DNA of 64,000 nucleotides from contig JACKOY010000016.1 of NCBI GenBank assembly GCA_024233935.1, positions 1 to 64,000 of the forward strand, read 5' to 3'. Below the pieces are notes generated by a model that was not told the origin of the DNA, ran no database searches, and worked only from the letters and a program-made list of their open reading frames with translations. The position numbers and the translations under genes are program-made. This stretch comes from Spirochaetales bacterium. GTDB taxonomy: Bacteria; Spirochaetota; Leptospiria; Leptospirales; Leptonemataceae. Below are positions 7,648-16,161 of the stretch, piece after piece (positions within the stretch are counted from its first letter, which is position 1; the number at the start of each line of letters is the position of its first letter).

Positions 7648-8805
7648 ATGGCAGGATTACTCGGCGAGGCAAAAGCAGGCAAAGCAAAGCTATTTCTGCA
7701 ATTCGGCGGCCAGGGCGCGCCCTGGTACAAAGAACTTTCAAAGTACTACAGCGAACCCGCTTTCGGACGCTTTTTCGATGCCGCCCTTAATGCCATCGAC
7801 GAGGAACGCTCCCGCGTGGAAGGCAGTGTCGGGCTACCCTACGGACTGGACGCCCGCGCCTGGTTGGACGACGAAAGCAAAATCCCGTCGGAAGAATACC
7901 TGGGCTGCGCGGCCGTCTCCATTCCCATGATCCAGATGACACAGCTCGCACACCTGGAGAATCTGCTCAACTCCGGGCTCAAACTTTCTGAACTCGTCTC
8001 CTATTCTCTGGGCGCCAGCGGCCACAGCCAGGGCCTCATTCCCGCGGGCCTGGTGGCCCTCAACAAGTCCGGCGACGATTATTACGAAGCCGTGGCGCGG
8101 TTCATGAAGTACCTGCTCTATCTCGGTGTAAGCGCGCAAAAAGCCTTCCCGCATTTCGCGCCCGCTCCAGAAGAAACCGCTCGCTCCGAAAAATTGGGCG
8201 CCGGCGCGCCTTCCCCCATGGTAGCCGTGCTGGGTGAAGATCACGGCTTTATCGAGAACCTGGTCAAAGAAACAAACCAATCTCTGCCGGCCGATCAGCA
8301 GATCTACATCAGCCTCTACAACACGCCCGCGAATCGCATTCTGTCTTCATTTCGTGCGTCCCTGGTCACGTTTCACGAAAAACACGCCGCGGTGTTGCAG
8401 GAAAAGGGCATTAAGTTTGTGTATCTGCGCACGACCTGTCCTTTCCACAGCGCGCACATGGAGCCCATTCGCGAAATCTTCGAACCGGAGATCAAACACG
8501 TCGGCTTTGATTACAGTGGCAATGATCTGACGATCCCGGTGTACTCGTTCTTCGACGGAACGGATTTAAAGCAAACGGGCGCCGGAATGCCGCAGCGCAT
8601 GTATGTGGACATGGCCATAAATACTTTATACTGGGATCGCTCCATGAAAGTCGTGGCCCAGAACAAATCGATCACCCACGTGCTCGACTTCGGCCCCGGA
8701 AAGACCAGCCAGCGGCTCAGCACAGATACGCTTAAAGGCCTGAATTGCGAGACGCCCGTGCTGGCCGCCGCCGTTCCCAAAGACCTGAAAACAATTCAAG
8801 GATAA
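7648..8805 (+). CDS. Stand-alone acyltransferase of the malonyl/acyl-ACP transferase fold
   Basis: This is a 385-residue soluble protein. Its opening FLQFGGQGAPWYKEL is the acyltransferase signature, the nucleophile elbow GHSQG places catalytic Ser127, and CPFHSAHM gives the partner His267. The GHSQG elbow and a VYSFFDGTDL block resemble the starter-acyl and malonyl/palmitoyl transferase domains of fungal-type fatty acid synthases more than plain FabD, which usually has GHSLG. Leptospira genomes carry similar single-domain proteins annotated as ACP S-malonyltransferase. No ACP or ketosynthase gene is adjacent. It lies 17 bp after efp and 4 bp before the epimerase gene, so the last two are surely co-translated. 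Substrate unknown. Confidence 0.75.
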   Translation: MAGLLGEAKAGKAKLFLQFGGQGAPWYKELSKYYSEPAFGRFFDAALNAIDEERSRVEGSVGLPYGLDARAWLDDESKIPSEEYLGCAAVSIPMIQMTQLAHLENLLNSGLKLSELVSYSLGASGHSQGLIPAGLVALNKSGDDYYEAVARFMKYLLYLGVSAQKAFPHFAPAPEETARSEKLGAGAPSPMVAVLGEDHGFIENLVKETNQSLPADQQIYISLYNTPANRILSSFRASLVTFHEKHAAVLQEKGIKFVYLRTTCPFHSAHMEPIREIFEPEIKHVGFDYSGNDLTIPVYSFFDGTDLKQTGAGMPQRMYVDMAINTLYWDRSMKVVAQNKSITHVLDFGPGKTSQRLSTDTLKGLNCETPVLAAAVPKDLKTIQG

Positions 8806-8809
8806 AGAC

Positions 8810-9844
8810 ATGAAAGTACTCGTTACCGGCGGTTGCGGTTTTCTTGGTTCCCACGTTTGCGAGCTGTTTCGCAAAGAAGGCTGGGAGGTTGTCAGCTATG
8901 ACAGCATGACCAAGTACGAACTACAACGAACCGGCTACGGCACCGACCGTACGCGTAATTTCAACTGGGACTACTTGAAAGAACTTGGCTGTGACATGGT
9001 CAAAGAGGATGTCTGCAATGAACAGGCCCTGAAAGACTACAGCTCGGGTTGCGACTATATTGTCCATACGGCGGCCCAGCCGGCCATGACCATTTCCTGG
9101 GAAGATCCCCGTCTCGATTTCAATACGAACGTCCTGGGTACGTTTAACGTTCTCGATGCCGCACGCAAACACAAGATCCCGGTCGTGAACACCTCAAGCA
9201 TTCACGTCTACGGTAACAAGATCAACGACACGCTTACGGAAGGCGCAACATCCTACAACCGCGATCCGGTGGCAATTTCGGAAGATCATGAAGTGATGGT
9301 TGGGCAACTCGCGCCGCTACATGCGTCCAAAATGGCGGGCGAACACTACGTGCGCACCTTCACGGATTTGCTCGACACTCCGGCCGCAACCTTTCGTTTC
9401 ACCGGAATCTATGGCCCGCGACAATTTGGAGGGGAAGACCACGGCTGGGTCGCCAATTTCACCATTCGGAGCGTCTTTGGTCTGCCGCTGCGCGTATTCG
9501 GAACGGGCAAGCAGGCCCGGGATATCATCTATGCCGCAGACGGGGCGCGGGCCTTTCTGGATTATTTTCGCAGCCCTGTTCCCGGCGTTTACAACATTGG
9601 CGGCGGACCCGACTTCAAGATCAGCCTTCTCGAATGCATCGAGATGATTGGCGAGATACTCGGTCGCAAGCCGGAGATTGAAATGCATCCGGAACGACCC
9701 GGGGATATGCGTTATTTCGTCTGCGACATCGGTCGCGCCCGAAAGAACTTCAACTTTTCCCCACGCACGTCTCCCCGCGACGGGGTCGAACAGTTGCTGC
9801 GCTGGGTGGAAAAGAACCGCGACGTCTTCGAAATCAAGTCCTGA
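8810..9844 (+). CDS. NAD-dependent epimerase/dehydratase-like protein lacking the catalytic Tyr
   Basis: This 344-residue extended-SDR protein resembles CDP-paratose/tyvelose epimerases. TGGCGFLGSH at 6-15 binds NAD, NTSSIHVYG holds the active-site Ser near 130, and FTGIYGPRQFGG and GVYNIGGGPDFKISLLE are typical late motifs. The usual Y-x-x-x-K pair is altered: the segment APLHASKMAGE keeps Lys174, but the Tyr position is Leu170. It may therefore not catalyse standard epimerisation, or may use another base. The start is ATG at 8810, 4 bp after the acyltransferase stop, so the two proteins probably act on the same substrate or pathway. Confidence 0.75.
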   Translation: MKVLVTGGCGFLGSHVCELFRKEGWEVVSYDSMTKYELQRTGYGTDRTRNFNWDYLKELGCDMVKEDVCNEQALKDYSSGCDYIVHTAAQPAMTISWEDPRLDFNTNVLGTFNVLDAARKHKIPVVNTSSIHVYGNKINDTLTEGATSYNRDPVAISEDHEVMVGQLAPLHASKMAGEHYVRTFTDLLDTPAATFRFTGIYGPRQFGGEDHGWVANFTIRSVFGLPLRVFGTGKQARDIIYAADGARAFLDYFRSPVPGVYNIGGGPDFKISLLECIEMIGEILGRKPEIEMHPERPGDMRYFVCDIGRARKNFNFSPRTSPRDGVEQLLRWVEKNRDVFEIKS

Positions 9845-9945
9845 TCGGCCGATCGGGACTTCGTCCTGCCCGGTCTTTCGAGCGCGACCAACTTCTCATT
9901 GCCATTCTGACGCGCCCGGCGTTACTATGACCCCGGAGGCACTCC

Positions 9946-10287
9946 CTGGAATTCAAGACCGAAGACGTGGGCCCCGTGTCCATTGTGCGCATTTCCGGTA
10001 CGATGGATCTGTACAACATGCCCGAACTCAAAGAAGAATTCGAGCGCCTGCTGACGGCCGGCCGTGTCCGGGTCGTGCTGAATCTGTCCGAAGTCGAAAG
10101 CATCGATTCCAGCGGCATCGGAGCCATGATTGCCTTCCTCCAACAACTGCGACGCCAGGAGGGCCATTTGGTTCTGAGTGCCGTGTCCCAACCCTGCCGT
10201 TACGTTCTGAACCTGACGCGCCTGTCGGCATTTTTTGACCTGGTCGACGACGATACCGAGGCCCAGGCGGCCGTCGTTCAGTCATAA
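9946..10287 (+). CDS. STAS-domain anti-sigma-factor antagonist (SpoIIAA/RsbV-like)
   Basis: This is a 113-residue single STAS domain. The phosphorylatable motif is ESIDSSGIGAM near residues 51-61, preceded by VVLNLSEV, as in SpoIIAA and RsbV. Such proteins bind a kinase/anti-sigma partner when unphosphorylated and are reset by SpoIIE-type phosphatases such as the one at 4514. The start is uncertain. The GTG at 9967 has no ribosome-binding site and cuts into the first strand. A CTG at 9946, six bases after GGAGG at 9935-9939, gives the N-terminus M-EFKTEDVGPVSIV expected for the family, so I prefer it. The last 10 bp overlap the convergent permease gene. Confidence 0.85.
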   Translation: MEFKTEDVGPVSIVRISGTMDLYNMPELKEEFERLLTAGRVRVVLNLSEVESIDSSGIGAMIAFLQQLRRQEGHLVLSAVSQPCRYVLNLTRLSAFFDLVDDDTEAQAAVVQS

Positions 10288-11303
10288 CTCTCCGGCATCA
10301 GGATTTCCCGCAGCCGTTCACCGAGAATATTCAGGCTTACCACCAGCGGTAGCACTCCCAGGAATGCGGCGCCGCTGAATACCCACCAGATGGGCGGGCT
10401 TCGCAGGAGTTCGGTCTGGGCTTCCACAAGCATACGCCCCCAACTCGCCGAACCGGGACGAACACCGATGCCGATAAACGTGAGCACGCTTTCCGCAAGT
10501 ACGATTGAGGTGGCCGTCGTCGTAAAAGAGAAGATACTGACATGAGCCAGGTTTGGCAGAATGTGCCGGGCCAGGATGCGTCGGACCGGAGTACCCAGCG
10601 CTCGGGCGGCCCGCACAAAGGACTCTTCGCGCAACCGCAGTGTTTCTCCGCGCGCCAGCCGGGCCAGTTCGACCCAGGACGTCAGGCCGAAAGCCAGAGC
10701 AATCCAGACCAGTTCGCGTCCGAACAAAACCAGAAAGCCAATCACAAAAAGCAGCCAGGGTATGGAAGCGATCGTATTGTAGAGCCACTGCACCACATCG
10801 TCAATCCAGCCTCCCGCGTAGCCCCCCAGGATTCCGAGCACCAGGCCCAGCGGAAAACTTACCAGCATGGCGCCGAGCACCAACAGAAGCGCGGTTCGGC
10901 TGCCCTTGCAGACGTTGTAGATCACGTCATATCCATTTACGTCTGTTCCGAGAAGATGAAACGAACGCAGTTGATTCTCCTCGGCATTCGGATCCTCAAG
11001 GGAACCAACCAACGCGCGTTCCGCAAAAGGCGCACTGTAACTGCGCTCGACGTTTGTTCCGGAAAAGGCCAGGTCGAGCAGGCTGCGAGCAGCACCGCTT
11101 TCTCCTGGCAGTTCTACAAGGTCCGCGATCGCAAAAAGCAAAAAGAGCGCTACGATCGCCAGGCAGGCCAATGGCACCGGCTCGCGCAGCATACGCCGCA
11201 ATCGAGGTCCGGCGGGACCGCGCAACACAAGACGCACAATCAAAAGCGCGGCCGCACTGCCCGCGAAGACCAGGAGATTCCAGAGCCAAACGGAATTGCT
11301 CAT
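10278..11303 (-). CDS. Peptide-type ABC transporter permease (DppC/OppC family)
   Basis: This is a 341-residue inner-membrane protein with an N-terminal helix near residues 5-27, a second near 45-65, a periplasmic stretch to about 130, then the five-helix permease core. LLGTDVNGYDV marks the start of the OppC-type core, and RAARALGTPVRRILARHILPN is the EAA loop that docks on the ATPase. The start ATG overlaps the stop of the upstream permease by four bases (ATGA). No ATPase gene accompanies this operon; the pair in the divergent operon at 18208-20204 is the obvious candidate. The substrate is not readable beyond peptide or another family 5 ligand. Confidence 0.88.
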   Translation of the reverse strand: MSNSVWLWNLLVFAGSAAALLIVRLVLRGPAGPRLRRMLREPVPLACLAIVALFLLFAIADLVELPGESGAARSLLDLAFSGTNVERSYSAPFAERALVGSLEDPNAEENQLRSFHLLGTDVNGYDVIYNVCKGSRTALLLVLGAMLVSFPLGLVLGILGGYAGGWIDDVVQWLYNTIASIPWLLFVIGFLVLFGRELVWIALAFGLTSWVELARLARGETLRLREESFVRAARALGTPVRRILARHILPNLAHVSIFSFTTTATSIVLAESVLTFIGIGVRPGSASWGRMLVEAQTELLRSPPIWWVFSGAAFLGVLPLVVSLNILGERLREILMPESYD

Positions 11304-12295
11304 GAACTCGTGTCTCCAGGAGCAATGCGGGGATCGACAAACACGTACGCGATGTCGGTCACAAGACTCGCAAACAGGTAGGTCAGCGCCCCCAGGTAAA
11401 CAAACGAACGCAATACGGCGAAATCGAGGCCAACCAGGGCGTCGTACAGCATGCTGCCCATGCCGGGGATTCCAAAGAACTGTTCGAGCAGCAAAGACCC
11501 CGCAATCAGAAACGGCAAAGACATACCGACCGACGTAATGACCGGAACCAGTGAATTCGCCAGCACGTGCCGGGTCAGTACGCGACTTTCGGAAATGCCC
11601 CGGGCCCGGGCGGCGGTCACGTAGGGCCGCCGCATTTGTTCGAGAAATACGCTGCGGTACAGCCGGAAGTGTGCTCCCACGCCCGCCAGAAATCCCACCA
11701 GAATTGGCAACCGCACATCCCGATAAATCGGGGCCAGTTTTGCAACCGAACCCACGACGTAGTTTACGATTAAGATGTGAATCGGCAACGCCAGACTCAT
11801 TAGAACGATAGCGATCAATAACAACAGTCGATCGAGTCGGGAGCCGGCCAGATACGCAGATAGGAGCCCGGCGACTAGTGCAACGCCGACAGCAAGGGCC
11901 AGGGCCGGAATCATGATGGACAGCGTCGGTCCGATGCGGCGGCCCATCTCACTGACGATACTATTTTCGTGACGATCCCGTCCCAGGTCCAATGTCACAA
12001 GATCGCGCAGTCCAACAAAGAACTGCGAATAGAACAGGCTGCGCTCGGAGAACTCCGCGTGCACACGCCCATCCGCCCGGACCATTTGTTCCGACAAAGG
12101 CAGATTCAAAAACAGCGGTAGGTGATAGCCGTGGGCCCGAATCCAATCCTGTTTGCTTTCAAGGGGCGCCTGAGGCAGATGCACGCCGGCTATGGTCAGC
12201 GGATCACGCAGGTGAAACAAAAGAAACGTAAGACCGTAAACGCCCAGAGCCACCGGCAAAAACTGCACGAGACGACGCAGAATATAGGCCTTCAT
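11300..12295 (-). CDS. Peptide-type ABC transporter permease (DppB/OppB family)
   Basis: This is a 331-residue permease with an N-terminal helix in MKAYILRRLVQFLPVALGV, a periplasmic region to about 100, and five further helices. The EAA loop is AARARGISESRVLTRHVLANSL, and the C-terminal VDPRI is a hallmark of the DppB type. I start it at the ATG at 12293-12295 because this gives the universal N-terminus of the family; the open frame extends further upstream. It lies 79 bp after the binding-protein gene and overlaps the DppC-type gene by four bases. Confidence 0.88.
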   Translation of the reverse strand: MKAYILRRLVQFLPVALGVYGLTFLLFHLRDPLTIAGVHLPQAPLESKQDWIRAHGYHLPLFLNLPLSEQMVRADGRVHAEFSERSLFYSQFFVGLRDLVTLDLGRDRHENSIVSEMGRRIGPTLSIMIPALALAVGVALVAGLLSAYLAGSRLDRLLLLIAIVLMSLALPIHILIVNYVVGSVAKLAPIYRDVRLPILVGFLAGVGAHFRLYRSVFLEQMRRPYVTAARARGISESRVLTRHVLANSLVPVITSVGMSLPFLIAGSLLLEQFFGIPGMGSMLYDALVGLDFAVLRSFVYLGALTYLFASLVTDIAYVFVDPRIAPGDTSS

Positions 12296-12374
12296 GAAAG
12301 AACTACCCTTCCCGCCGTAGTGCCGGCGATGGGGACCTGACTGCGGGCCGGATACCTGGCGTGCGCTTGCGGCA

Positions 12375-14351
12375 TTATCCGCCCGCCCCCCGCAGGCGAT
12401 ACCGCAGGCCAAAAAGTCCCAGCAGGACAAACAACGCCGCGATGGCGAGGCCGAAAAGCAGAGTCGCCGGGGGCACGCGATTCCATTGCCTTGTTTGGCG
12501 CAAGCGCTCCCCGGGATCAATGTCGATGTAACGCAGTTCGTTGGAGTGGGTTGGCATGGGTTTGAGCGAACGCACCCAGGGTTGGGCGAACACCGTGCTC
12601 TGGCGATGGTACAAATAGACGACCGGCAGATCCCGCGCGAGAAGTGCCTTCAACTGTTCTATGATTTGATCGCGGGCCGGTCCCCGATCCATGCGGCGCA
12701 TTTCCTCATAAAGCGCATCGAAGGTAGGATTGCGATACGAACTCTCGTTGTAGGTGGTCTCGGTGTTCGGCCCGTAGAATAGCTGCAGGAAATTCTGTGC
12801 GTCCGGATAGTCCGCGCCCCAACCCCAATGGATCATCTGAAAGTCTTTCGTGTTCTTTTTCTGGATCAGAGTGGGGAAGTCGACGGGCTCAATCTCGAGC
12901 TCCAGGCCAACGCGCGCAAACTGATTGATGTAGAAACGCTGAATCGCAGCGCGTCCTTCCCCCGCCCGATCATAAAAGTGCAGACGCAGCGGCCGGCCGG
13001 TCTCCGGATCGATGCCGCCGGGGTAACCGGCCCGTTCCAATAGCTGGCGCGCCCGATCCGGATCGGACACGCTGAAGGGATTTACAAAGTCGGCTTCAAA
13101 GCCGTCCATGCCGGGCGGAATCGGACTGTGCGCAATCGTGCCCCGGCCCGGCAAAAACAGACGGATCATCTCGGACCGATCGATGGCGAGCGAAATCGCC
13201 TGGCGTAACAGGCGATTGTTTCGAAACAGAGGATCGTTCAAATTCAGTGACCAGCCGAAAGTGGCGAACTCGGTATCGCTGTTTCGAACCACGCCGCGCG
13301 ATTGGTAGCGTTCCAACAAATCAGGGCTTTCGAGCAAACGATCTTTCAGGTCGGTCTGATTGCTGTAGATGTCCAGATATCCCTGACCGAACAAAGACCA
13401 GCGGGGTGGCCCGCGCGCAATCAGCTGTATGCGCACTTCGTCCAGAAACGGCACGCGCTTCCCCGCCGCCGCAAGCAGCCCACGCCCGGCATCTTCGGCT
13501 TCGCCATCGTTCGGATAGTAGTCGTTGCGATAGTTCGGATTGCGAACCAGAACGATCTCGCTACCGGGATTCCATTCGCGCAGCATGAAAGCGCCGGAAG
13601 AAATGGGATGCCGATCGTAGGTCGGTCGTCCTTCGCGGCCGTTGTAGTACGCCAGGCACTCGATCGGGACCGGACTTCCGGTCACCGACGAAAACAGATA
13701 CACGGCCTGGGGGTTGGGCTCAAAATAGAGCACTTCGATGGTATAGTCATCGATTCTCTGCAAACCTTCGACCGGCTTTTGGTACTCCCGCCAGACCGGA
13801 TCGGCCGCGAAGTCCGGAAAAACTTCCATGCGCTCGCGCTCTTCGTAGGCGCGGTCCAGTCGCTCCGACAACTCCGCCATGCCGGGCACGTGGCCCACCA
13901 GGTACGGTTTTGCGAAGGCGGCCAGGCTCGAATCCGCCGCCCGCTTCAGGTTCAGTATGATGTCGTCGATTTGAATTTCACGCCCGACACCTCCTGCAAA
14001 GCACACGTCATCGGCGTAACGCAGGCCGCTTTGAATCGAGAAGCGCAGACCGAAGTAGATCTGACCCCCGAGGCGCCGCGTACTGCGCACCGCCGGCCCA
14101 CGGGCCATTGCAGGCACGAGTTCGAGCGGCCTGCGCAGGTAATGAAAACCAAACGGCGTATCGTGCAAATTTGAAGCGACGAGATTGGATTCGATGTCGC
14201 TGACCCGGGCCGGATCCAGGGTAGACGGGCTTTCAGGGCGTTCCATAAAGAGCACACGCCCGTCCGGGAAGGCGCCGTAAGGATTGTTATTGCACTGAAC
14301 AGAGGCGCATAGAAAAACGCAAAGCGCCAGCCGGACCCGGTTGGAACACAT
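12375..14351 (-). CDS. Family 5 extracellular solute-binding lipoprotein with a C-terminal membrane helix
   Basis: This is a 658-residue substrate-binding protein of the SBP_bac_5 family for peptides or nickel-type ligands. The start at 14351 gives a lipoprotein signal with lipobox ASVQC near residue 20. Family blocks include STLDPARVSDIE, SGAFMLREWNPGSEIVLVRNPNY, LRQAISLAIDRSEMI and YPDAQNFLQLFYG. Unusually, a hydrophobic helix (about residues 625-645: TLLFGLAIAALFVLLGLFGL) followed by a basic tail ends the protein, so it would be anchored at both ends if processed as a lipoprotein. Two inserts make it longer than usual. Its start lies 28 bp from that of the divergent binding protein. Confidence 0.85.
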   Translation of the reverse strand: MCSNRVRLALCVFLCASVQCNNNPYGAFPDGRVLFMERPESPSTLDPARVSDIESNLVASNLHDTPFGFHYLRRPLELVPAMARGPAVRSTRRLGGQIYFGLRFSIQSGLRYADDVCFAGGVGREIQIDDIILNLKRAADSSLAAFAKPYLVGHVPGMAELSERLDRAYEERERMEVFPDFAADPVWREYQKPVEGLQRIDDYTIEVLYFEPNPQAVYLFSSVTGSPVPIECLAYYNGREGRPTYDRHPISSGAFMLREWNPGSEIVLVRNPNYRNDYYPNDGEAEDAGRGLLAAAGKRVPFLDEVRIQLIARGPPRWSLFGQGYLDIYSNQTDLKDRLLESPDLLERYQSRGVVRNSDTEFATFGWSLNLNDPLFRNNRLLRQAISLAIDRSEMIRLFLPGRGTIAHSPIPPGMDGFEADFVNPFSVSDPDRARQLLERAGYPGGIDPETGRPLRLHFYDRAGEGRAAIQRFYINQFARVGLELEIEPVDFPTLIQKKNTKDFQMIHWGWGADYPDAQNFLQLFYGPNTETTYNESSYRNPTFDALYEEMRRMDRGPARDQIIEQLKALLARDLPVVYLYHRQSTVFAQPWVRSLKPMPTHSNELRYIDIDPGERLRQTRQWNRVPPATLLFGLAIAALFVLLGLFGLRYRLRGAGG

Positions 14352-14379
14352 CTTCGAGACGCGCGCGAGTCGAGAGCCC

Positions 14380-16155
14380 ATGTACCTTAGAATCACAGCC
14401 ACCTTCTTGATCCTGACGATCGTAATTGCCTGCAACGGCGAGGCCGTCACCTACGAACCGGTACTGGACCAGGAGATTCCTCTCCAGGCAAATGGACCGG
14501 TCGATCCGATCGCCGCCGCCAGCGCCACCCGCGGTGGAATCTATACCGCCTGGGGCGGGCCGAATCCGAAATCGCTCAACGTCTGGCTCGATCCCTGGGC
14601 GCTTTCGGGCCAGGTCATGGACCTCATGTTCGAATCCCTGGTCACCATGCATTCCACGCGCAACGAGCCGGTCGGGGTTCTGGCCGAATCCTGGACCTCC
14701 TCACCTGACAACATGGAATTCACGTTTCGTCTGCGACCCGAAGCGCGTTGGAGCGATGGGCAACCGGTCACCGCCGAAGACATCCAGTTCTATTACGACA
14801 CGATCATGAACGAGGAGCACCTCACCCCGGTCGCCCGGGCCACCCTGAGTCGCTTCGCGCGGCCGGAAGTCGTGGACGAACACACGGTACGGATCCGTTC
14901 CCTGGAGACCAACTGGAAGGCGTTCTGGGAAGCGGGCGGCTTCGTTGCGTTTCCGAAACACATATGGGAAGGCCAGGACTTCAATCGGGTGAACTTTGAA
15001 TTTCCGGTTGTGAGCGGCCCGTACCGGTTGCACGACTATCGACGCAATCGTTTCGTGGTGCTGCAACGTCGTGGGGATTGGTGGGGGCGCATGCTGCGCT
15101 ACAATCTCAACAAGTACAACTTCGATTACCTGCGCTTTCGCTTTCAGGAAGACCGCAACGCCGCCCTCGAAACCTTCAAGAAGGGCGACTACGACGTGTA
15201 CTCGATCTACACGGCCAGCATCTGGGCCCAGCAAACCGAAAACATCGAAGCGGTGGAGCGCGGCTGGGTTGTGCGCCAGGAAATTTACAACGACGAACCG
15301 CGCGGCTTTCAGGGTTTTGCCATCAACCTGCGTCGCCCGAAGTTTCAGGACGTACGCGTACGCCAGGCGCTCGCCCATCTGTTGAACCGGGAACAGATGC
15401 TCGAACAGCTGATGTTCAATCAGTACTTTCTTTTGAATTCCTATTTCCCGGATCTGTACCCGGGCAACCAGAACCCGGCCGTGCCGGTGGTGGCTTATAA
15501 TCCCCGGCGCGCGAGCGACCTTCTCGATCAGGCCGGCTGGGAGGTCGGCACGGACGGCATCCGCCGTAAAGACGGCCAGGCCCTTCACATCAACTTTATT
15601 ACGTACGCCAGCGATTCCAGACACATGAACATCTACGTGGAAGACCTCCGGCGGGCGGGGCTGGAAGTGGAAGTGGAGTTGCTTTCCAAAGCCGAAGTGA
15701 CGCGACGCACCGATGAGTTTAATTTTGATCTGTACTGGATCAACACCGGGGCCGGACGTTTGCGAGATCCAGAGCCGATGTTTCACTCGCGTTATGCCGA
15801 TGAGCAGGCCTCCAGCAACCTCGCTGGAGTGGCCGATGCCCGCGTGGATCAATTGCTCGAGCAACTACGCCGCGAACGAAATCTCTCGCGGCGCGACGTT
15901 CTCTTGCGTCAACTTGACGGGCGCCTGATGGAGCTGAGCCCCTACGTGCTGCTCTGGCAATCCGATCGCACTCGATTGCTCTACTGGAACCGCTTTGGCA
16001 TGCCCGCGAGTGTGCTGGATCGTTTCAACCGCGAAGACGTGATTCCGGTCTACTGGTTCAACGATCGCGAAAAGGCTGAAAGACTTGCCGAAGCCGAACA
16101 AGGTGGTCAGGAATTGCCGAAGCCGCCGGCACGCATCGACTTTCACGGTCCCTGA
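14380..16155 (+). CDS. Extracellular solute-binding lipoprotein, YejA-like
   Basis: This 591-residue family 5 binding protein is close to YejA, the binding component for oligopeptides and microcin C in enterobacteria. The start at 14380 gives a short signal peptide with lipobox VIAC near residue 18. Typical blocks are ESWTSSPDNMEFTFRLR, WSDGQPVTAEDIQFYYD, VSGPYRL and FQDVRVRQALAHLLNREQM. It heads a five-gene operon with 6 bp to the yejB-like gene. Promoter elements for it and for the divergent binding protein must overlap, since only 28 bp separate the starts. Confidence 0.88.
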   Translation: MYLRITATFLILTIVIACNGEAVTYEPVLDQEIPLQANGPVDPIAAASATRGGIYTAWGGPNPKSLNVWLDPWALSGQVMDLMFESLVTMHSTRNEPVGVLAESWTSSPDNMEFTFRLRPEARWSDGQPVTAEDIQFYYDTIMNEEHLTPVARATLSRFARPEVVDEHTVRIRSLETNWKAFWEAGGFVAFPKHIWEGQDFNRVNFEFPVVSGPYRLHDYRRNRFVVLQRRGDWWGRMLRYNLNKYNFDYLRFRFQEDRNAALETFKKGDYDVYSIYTASIWAQQTENIEAVERGWVVRQEIYNDEPRGFQGFAINLRRPKFQDVRVRQALAHLLNREQMLEQLMFNQYFLLNSYFPDLYPGNQNPAVPVVAYNPRRASDLLDQAGWEVGTDGIRRKDGQALHINFITYASDSRHMNIYVEDLRRAGLEVEVELLSKAEVTRRTDEFNFDLYWINTGAGRLRDPEPMFHSRYADEQASSNLAGVADARVDQLLEQLRRERNLSRRDVLLRQLDGRLMELSPYVLLWQSDRTRLLYWNRFGMPASVLDRFNREDVIPVYWFNDREKAERLAEAEQGGQELPKPPARIDFHGP

Positions 16156-16161
16156 CCGCCC

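Noticed and set aside
13302..15864. Long antisense frames (290 and 387 codons) opposite the two binding-protein genes
   Set aside because: The opposite strands encode clear lipoprotein-signal binding proteins with family motifs; the antisense frames have no signal or motif.
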